In this document: piece after piece, positions 5,759-9,431 of the stretch
Layout of the letters: the number at the start of each line of letters is the position of its first letter
How positions within the stretch are numbered: position 1 is the stretch's first letter
Source of the DNA: JBEKYD01 sp049509915
GTDB lineage: Bacteria; Acidobacteriota; Terriglobia; Bryobacterales; Bryobacteraceae
Reading direction: 5' to 3'
DNA: 9,431 nucleotides
Assembly: GCA_049509915.1 (NCBI GenBank)
Contig: JBEKZL010000285.1
Coordinates: forward strand, 1 to 9,431
Program-made: the position numbers and the translations under genes
Notes under the pieces: generated by a model
The model's input: the letters and a program-made list of their open reading frames with translations, nothing else
Databases searched by the model: none
Told to the model about the DNA's origin: nothing

Positions 5759-7380
5759 CAGAACACCCCGTTCACGCCATTAGCGCCGGGGTTGAGGCTC
5801 CGGTAGGCCGATTGCAGAACCTTCTTCGTTTTGGTGTCCTGCACGAAGCTCACGATGCCGAGCCGGGCGGCGTCCATTTTCACAGGTTTGTCATAGAAGC
5901 TGAAATCGCCTTTTTGTTTTTCGTAGTCGTCCAGTTGTTTCCGGTTTTCGGCCGCAACGGTTGCCAGGTCGAAAACAGTTCGCGACGTTTCCGAGACCGC
6001 TCGCGCCACCATGCCGTGGTAGCGAATCCCGTTGTTGCCCACATAGCGAACGTGATCCTCCACCAGCACCGTGTAGAGTTTCACGTCTTTCAAATCGCCC
6101 TGTACTCCCGTCGGCGCGGCATCCACCTGAATCGTGTCACCGTTGCGATCGATGCGCAGGCTGAGATGGGCTTCAGGGGGCGTATCAAGCCGCTTTTCCA
6201 GCGCGGCCTCAAGCCCCCGCCATACCTCGTCAGCGTTATCGCGATTTCCCCCATTACCCATCGCGGTCTCTCCGTCGATAGCCCATGTCGGAGTGCCCCA
6301 CAGATTGTAGAAAACGCCTCGATCGATCGTTCCATGATTGGCCAGAGGATCCGGATCAGGGATGTGCTGATGCCACGCGATAATCGCCACCTCCCCGCGG
6401 CGATAGCGCTCGGCGGCCGCATCGAAGGCCAGATCGGCCGCGACGCACGGAGGGCAACTCGCGCCCGTGAATAGTTCCGCGAGGACCACGCGGTCCGTTC
6501 GTTTCTCATCGGGCCGGTACGGTTCCGCCTTCAGGGGATTGGGGAACATTTGCGCGTAGCGCGCGTCGAGCATCGCGTCGAGTTGCGTGGCGCCGCCGTG
6601 ATTCGATGGCTTGTAGTCTTTCTCGAGCACGACGTGAGCTTCGTTGGACCCGTGCAGCGCGGCTTGAATATATCGTTCCCGCGCTTCTTCTTTGCGGCCT
6701 GTCTTGTCCGCCGCCTGCGCATAAGCGAACCAGGCGTCCGGATCATAGGAATACGCATCCAGCGATGCTTTCAATAACGGCTCGGCCTGCAGTATCGTGC
6801 CCTCCTTGAGATACACATACCCCAGTGCATAAAGCGGGTAGGCGCGAGCCGCGAGAAACCTCTTGTGGATCTCTTCCGGGGAGGGAACGGGCACGTGGTC
6901 TTCGGCGTAGTCCTTCTTAAGCGAAACCGCGAAGGGAGCCTCGGCCAGGAGAAGCGCATGGGACTTCTTCGCGTATCGCACCGCTTCGGCGTAATAAGGC
7001 GTGTGATGCGCGAGGGCCACGGATATTTCCGCCGCCGCGTCGCTTTTTTCATCGGCCTGCGCCTCGGCGAAAACGAGTTTCGCCTGATTGAGAATTGTCT
7101 TCCTTGCGGAGGGCTCGCTTTGGGCCAGGGCCGTCAGGATTCGCATCTGGATCAGCCCTTTCAGCTTGCTGGCTGGATAATCGGCAACGAATTTCTGCAT
7201 CGCGGTCAGTTTTTCTTTGCTGTTGATGACCGTCCTGATGGCGCGAAACGCCTTCTCGTCGGGTGGAACTTCCTGATCGGCGGCCGGGTTCTGCGCCAGT
7301 ACAGCAGCGAGCGCGGCTAAGAACAATACAGCAAGTCGAACTCGCGCGCCCTGCGCAGCGGATCCTAACGGATTTGCCAT
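5758..7380 (-). CDS. Secreted TPR protein with thioredoxin-like CPPC domain
   Basis: This 540-residue protein starts at the ATG at 7380, backed by a strong GGAGG seven bases upstream and an immediate signal peptide (RVRLAVLFLAALAAVLA, cleavage after about residue 29, no lipobox); an ATG 48 bases further up has neither. Residues about 40-270 are helical with TPR-like units (FAEAQADEKSDAAAEISVAL, YPLYALGYVYLKEGTILQAE, DPDAWFAYAQAADKTGRKEE). Residues about 295-380 form a thioredoxin-like unit: VVLAELFTGASCPPC with Cys309 and Cys312, then EVAIIAWHQHIPDPDP, then the cis-Pro loop LWGTPTW (Pro364). The C-terminal 150 residues are beta-rich. The Trx part and 'ELFTGxxCPPC...H..DPLAN' resemble the Omp28-like branch. 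Substrate unknown. It overlaps the DsbD-alpha-like gene by one base, so the two probably act together in the cell envelope as an oxidoreductase and its redox partner. Confidence 0.8.
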   Translation of the reverse strand: MANPLGSAAQGARVRLAVLFLAALAAVLAQNPAADQEVPPDEKAFRAIRTVINSKEKLTAMQKFVADYPASKLKGLIQMRILTALAQSEPSARKTILNQAKLVFAEAQADEKSDAAAEISVALAHHTPYYAEAVRYAKKSHALLLAEAPFAVSLKKDYAEDHVPVPSPEEIHKRFLAARAYPLYALGYVYLKEGTILQAEPLLKASLDAYSYDPDAWFAYAQAADKTGRKEEARERYIQAALHGSNEAHVVLEKDYKPSNHGGATQLDAMLDARYAQMFPNPLKAEPYRPDEKRTDRVVLAELFTGASCPPCVAADLAFDAAAERYRRGEVAIIAWHQHIPDPDPLANHGTIDRGVFYNLWGTPTWAIDGETAMGNGGNRDNADEVWRGLEAALEKRLDTPPEAHLSLRIDRNGDTIQVDAAPTGVQGDLKDVKLYTVLVEDHVRYVGNNGIRYHGMVARAVSETSRTVFDLATVAAENRKQLDDYEKQKGDFSFYDKPVKMDAARLGIVSFVQDTKTKKVLQSAYRSLNPGANGVNGVF

Positions 7381-7927
7381 TTTCAGCCTCCGGATGTCTA
7401 CCTTACCACAGACGCTAGTTCCAGCCACACGGCGGAGCCTCCAGAACTCGCTGGTTCAGTCCGTCTTCCACCTGGTAGACACACCGGGTGAAACCTGTCT
7501 ATGCCTACTTAGTGCACAGATTCATAAGTTCGCTAACGAATTTCCGGGCAACCGCTCCCTGACGGTCGCGGCTCTGTGATCCGCAGGCACATTGATCCGC
7601 GGGGACAGATACTATTCCGGCATTCCCACGCGGAACTGGCCCCGCCGAATTCTGCGCTGCGCGGCTACTGACGACCGCGGTAGATGAACTCCGTCAACTT
7701 GCCCATGTGATCGAACATGAGGAGGAACTCGTCGCTGTCATGATGCCGAAGTCCGCGTGGCTGTCATTCTGAGGATAGGCTCGATAGCGAAGAGTGTCAA
7801 TGTCTGTTATTAGCTGGCGTGACTTGTTCAGCCCGTGCATTTGTCCGACAAATCCGTCACCATGCGCTGCCGCGAAAAGGACACCGGCCCTACACTCAGC
7901 GCCCGATTCCTATAGAATGAGGACATA
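7381..7927. other. Divergent intergenic zone with repeat remnants and no intact gene
   Basis: This 547-base gap separates the minus-strand half from the plus-strand half and must hold the promoter for the CPPC operon (none convincing seen) and for the Uma2 gene. It contains the Shine-Dalgarno GGAGG of the CPPC gene at its left end, an 8-base direct repeat TGATCCGC (7577-7584 and 7593-7600), the string GGGGACAGATACTATTCC (7601-7618), a stretch resembling a dispersed repeat (7762-7797), and overlapping minus-strand open frames that may be a decayed gene (7665-7909). Composition is less GC-rich and less codon-like than the flanking genes. No complete tRNA or transposase was seen. Confidence 0.6.
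7762..7797. repeat. Degenerate copy of a short dispersed repeat
   Basis: The plus strand reads TGTCATTCTGAGGA followed about 14 bases later by AGCGAAGAGTGTC. From memory this resembles the common intergenic element 'TGTCATTCTGAG...GCGAAGAATCT' found in many bacterial genomes, including acidobacterial ones. It is diverged and only one copy lies in this window, so the call rests on resemblance. Confidence 0.3.
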
Positions 7928-8473
7928 GTGAGTGCCCAGTCCGTTCCGAAACTGCTTTCCGTGGAGGAGTACGAGCGAACGCCCGATCCCCCCGGCGGAC
8001 GCTACGAACTGCATCATGGAGAGTTGGTGTTTGTGACCTGGCCCGTCCGGCTGCATAAGGTCTTACAGCGTCGCTTGCGGGAAATGCTGGAAGCCCTGGC
8101 GAAGCCGCGCGGGTTCCTCGTCGATACGGAGTATCCCTACCGGCCCTTGCCAGAAAGTGAGGTCTGGGGAGCCGATGTCGCCTGCGTTGCACAGGCCCGG
8201 GACGACAGCACGGAAAAATGGCTGATGGGCTCGCCCGAGTTGGTGATCGAAGTCAAGTCCCCTTCGAACACCAAAGACGAGCTGCACGATAAGGCCATGA
8301 CCACGCTGGCCGGCGACGGCGCCGTGGAATTCTGGATTGTGGATCCAAGATCCGCCAGCGTCACGGTGTACAGCAGGACCGCCGGCGTTCAGCTCTACAG
8401 CACACCGGCAACCGTGCCCGTGCCCTTCATGGAAGGCTCGATTCCCCTGGATCGGCTATTTGCGGCCCTCTAA
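7928..8473 (+). CDS. Uma2-family (DUF820) PD-(D/E)XK nuclease-like protein
   Basis: This 181-residue protein is of normal family length and starts at GTG 7928, supported by GAGGA five bases upstream. Family features are in order: LSVEEYERTPDPPGGRYELHHGEL (YEL-x2-GEL, Glu27 and Glu32), a helix HKVLQRRLREMLEAL, the strand VWGADVACV with Asp83, and PELVIEVKSPSN giving the core E-x-K (Glu108, Lys110), followed by KAMTTLAGDGAVEFWIVDP. The putative metal-binding D...E-x-K set is therefore complete. Uma2 proteins have a restriction-endonuclease fold, occur in many copies in cyanobacteria, Acidobacteria and others, and their biological role is unknown. It is the first gene on the plus strand, 124 bases before coaD, next to the repeat-rich gap. 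No partner gene such as a methylase or antitoxin is adjacent. It may be a mobile or accessory gene. Confidence 0.9.
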   Translation: MSAQSVPKLLSVEEYERTPDPPGGRYELHHGELVFVTWPVRLHKVLQRRLREMLEALAKPRGFLVDTEYPYRPLPESEVWGADVACVAQARDDSTEKWLMGSPELVIEVKSPSNTKDELHDKAMTTLAGDGAVEFWIVDPRSASVTVYSRTAGVQLYSTPATVPVPFMEGSIPLDRLFAAL

Positions 8474-8597
8474 CTGGCCGCGCGCCGCGCCGGTACTCCT
8501 CCGGTGGCGGGAAGATCCTGGTCAAAGGGGCGAACCCAACCGCCCGCCGGCCCTTGCTACACTATTAAGCACCTTCGTGGAAAGTGAAGCGACTGAG

Positions 8598-9116
8598 TTG
8601 TCACCGAAGCCACACAGTGTAATTGCCATGTATCCGGGGTCGTTCGATCCCATTACGAACGGCCATCTCGACCTGATCCGGCGGGGCGCCCGGCTGTTCG
8701 ACAAGCTGGTGGTTTCCGTTCTTCGCAACCACGACAAAACGCCATTGTTTTCGCTCGATGAGCGGATTGAAATGCTGCGCGAAGTGGTGCAGGATTATCC
8801 CAACGTGGAAGTGGATTCCTTTACCGGGCTGCTGGTGGATCATGCCGCCGCCTGCTTGGCCACGGTTGTGCTGCGCGGAATCCGCGCCATTTCCGACTAC
8901 GAATACGAGCTGCAAATGGCGCACATGAACCATCGGCTGCAGCCGGGTATCGAAACCGTGTTTTTGATGTCGCACGAACAGAACTCCTTCATCAGCTCGC
9001 GCCTGGTGAAGGAGGTTTTCGGACTGGGCGGGAACATCTCCGGGTTGGTGCCGCCTTCGGTGGAAGCGCGGCTGCATCGCAGGTTGTCGGAACATCAAAG
9101 CGTGGAGGTTGGGTAA
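8598..9116 (+). CDS. coaD: Phosphopantetheine adenylyltransferase (CoaD)
   Basis: CoaD joins ATP and 4'-phosphopantetheine to give dephospho-CoA, the penultimate step of coenzyme A synthesis, in the cytoplasm. Seen directly: VIAMYPGSFDPITNGHLDLI with the nucleotidyl-transferase T-x-G-H motif (TNGH, His23), VLRGIRAISDYEYELQMAHM, and ETVFLMSHEQNSFISSRLVK, all standard CoaD blocks. The start is uncertain. The in-frame ATG at 8628 would cut off most of the first beta strand (VIA) that precedes YPGSFDP, so I prefer TTG 8598 (172 residues); GTG 8577 is another option. No strong Shine-Dalgarno decides between them. The usual length is about 160. It is followed after 6 bases by an aminotransferase gene, so the two are probably co-transcribed. 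Confidence 0.93.
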   Translation: MSPKPHSVIAMYPGSFDPITNGHLDLIRRGARLFDKLVVSVLRNHDKTPLFSLDERIEMLREVVQDYPNVEVDSFTGLLVDHAAACLATVVLRGIRAISDYEYELQMAHMNHRLQPGIETVFLMSHEQNSFISSRLVKEVFGLGGNISGLVPPSVEARLHRRLSEHQSVEVG

Positions 9117-9122
9117 CCAATC

Positions 9123-9431
9123 ATGCAGGCGACGGCCAACGGAATTGCCCAACGGATTTCCCTTATTAGCGAATCGTCGACCATGAAAGTGGCGGCGGCG
9201 GCCACCCGGCTTCGGGCCGAGGGCGCGGACGTGGTCGATTTCGGCGCGGGCGAACCCGACTTCCCCACGCCCGAGAACATCAAGCAGGCGGGCATTCGCG
9301 CCATCCACGAGAATTTCACCAAGTACACCGCGGCGGGCGGCACGGCGGAATTGAAAAAGGCCGCCTGCCAGCGCCACAAACTGGATTTCGGCACCGACTA
9401 CAAGCCCAACGAATGCCTGATCACGGTGGGC
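9123..9431 (+). CDS. Class I/II aminotransferase, aspartate aminotransferase-like; 3' end cut by window
   Basis: The first 103 codons are present. The frame starts at ATG 9123 and reads RISLISESSTMKVAAAATRL, then VVDFGAGEPDFPTPENIKQA, AIHENFTKYTAAGGTAELKK and ITVG at the edge. 'F-G-x-GEPDF-TP' and 'YT-x-x-G-x-x-ELK' are the N-terminal signatures of PLP-dependent class I aminotransferases of the bacterial aspartate aminotransferase I-beta type, which interconvert aspartate plus 2-oxoglutarate and oxaloacetate plus glutamate; some members also accept prephenate. The PLP lysine and most of the active site lie beyond the window. GGAGG at 9104-9108, inside the end of coaD, is a rather distant (14-base) ribosome site. 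The 6-base gap to coaD suggests an operon. Confidence 0.9.
   Translation, partial: MQATANGIAQRISLISESSTMKVAAAATRLRAEGADVVDFGAGEPDFPTPENIKQAGIRAIHENFTKYTAAGGTAELKKAACQRHKLDFGTDYKPNECLITVG

Noticed and set aside
7460..7505. tRNA-Leu-like stretch (CTGGTAGACACACCGGGTG resembles a D-arm, and GGTTCAGTCC nearby resembles a T-loop).
   Set aside because: The parts are in the wrong order and spacing, and no acceptor stem or anticodon arm can be drawn.
8540..8570. TACACT and TATTAA hexamers before coaD as a promoter.
   Set aside because: Only 4 of 6 matches and no -35 at a suitable distance.
8601..9377. 258-residue minus-strand open frame opposite coaD and the aminotransferase gene.
   Set aside because: Antisense to two well-recognised genes; the product looks like no known family and is a GC-rich shadow frame.

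Overview
The window is GC-rich, protein-dense chromosomal DNA. I read it as Acidobacteriota, probably Solibacter/Bryobacter-like. The grounds are the style of the proteins: secreted TPR proteins carrying a C-terminal jelly-roll of the 'GFFDNM-DRPI' type, a stand-alone DsbD-alpha protein, an Uma2 protein, and short dispersed hairpin repeats. This placement is an inference from protein style, not from a marker gene. No rRNA, complete tRNA, CRISPR array or intact insertion sequence was seen.

Layout: positions 1-7380 are coded entirely on the minus strand and 7928-9431 entirely on the plus strand, with a divergent gene-free zone between. Reading the minus strand from right to left there are three blocks. 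(1) 7380-5264 holds two genes joined by TGATG: a secreted TPR protein with a thioredoxin-like CPPC domain, and a secreted free-standing DsbD-alpha-like protein. (2) 5089-1458 holds a histidine kinase with a large extracytoplasmic region, an OmpR-type response regulator 7 bases downstream, and, after a gap with a hairpin repeat, a secreted TPR/jelly-roll protein. (3) 1403-838 is a ParD/ParE-like toxin-antitoxin pair whose antitoxin frame is broken by an in-frame TAG; it is followed by fabI (enoyl-ACP reductase), which runs off the left edge just before its end.

On the plus strand, an Uma2-family nuclease-like gene is followed by coaD (phosphopantetheine adenylyltransferase) and the start of a class I aminotransferase resembling aspartate aminotransferase.

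The most notable observations are the amber-interrupted antitoxin beside an intact toxin, the coupled CPPC/DsbD-alpha pair (a possible extracytoplasmic thiol relay), and the two-component system whose sensor and downstream secreted neighbour both carry TPR-like helices. The 7381-7927 gap looks like an eroded accessory scar: it holds remnants resembling dispersed repeats and a possible frameshifted gene fragment.
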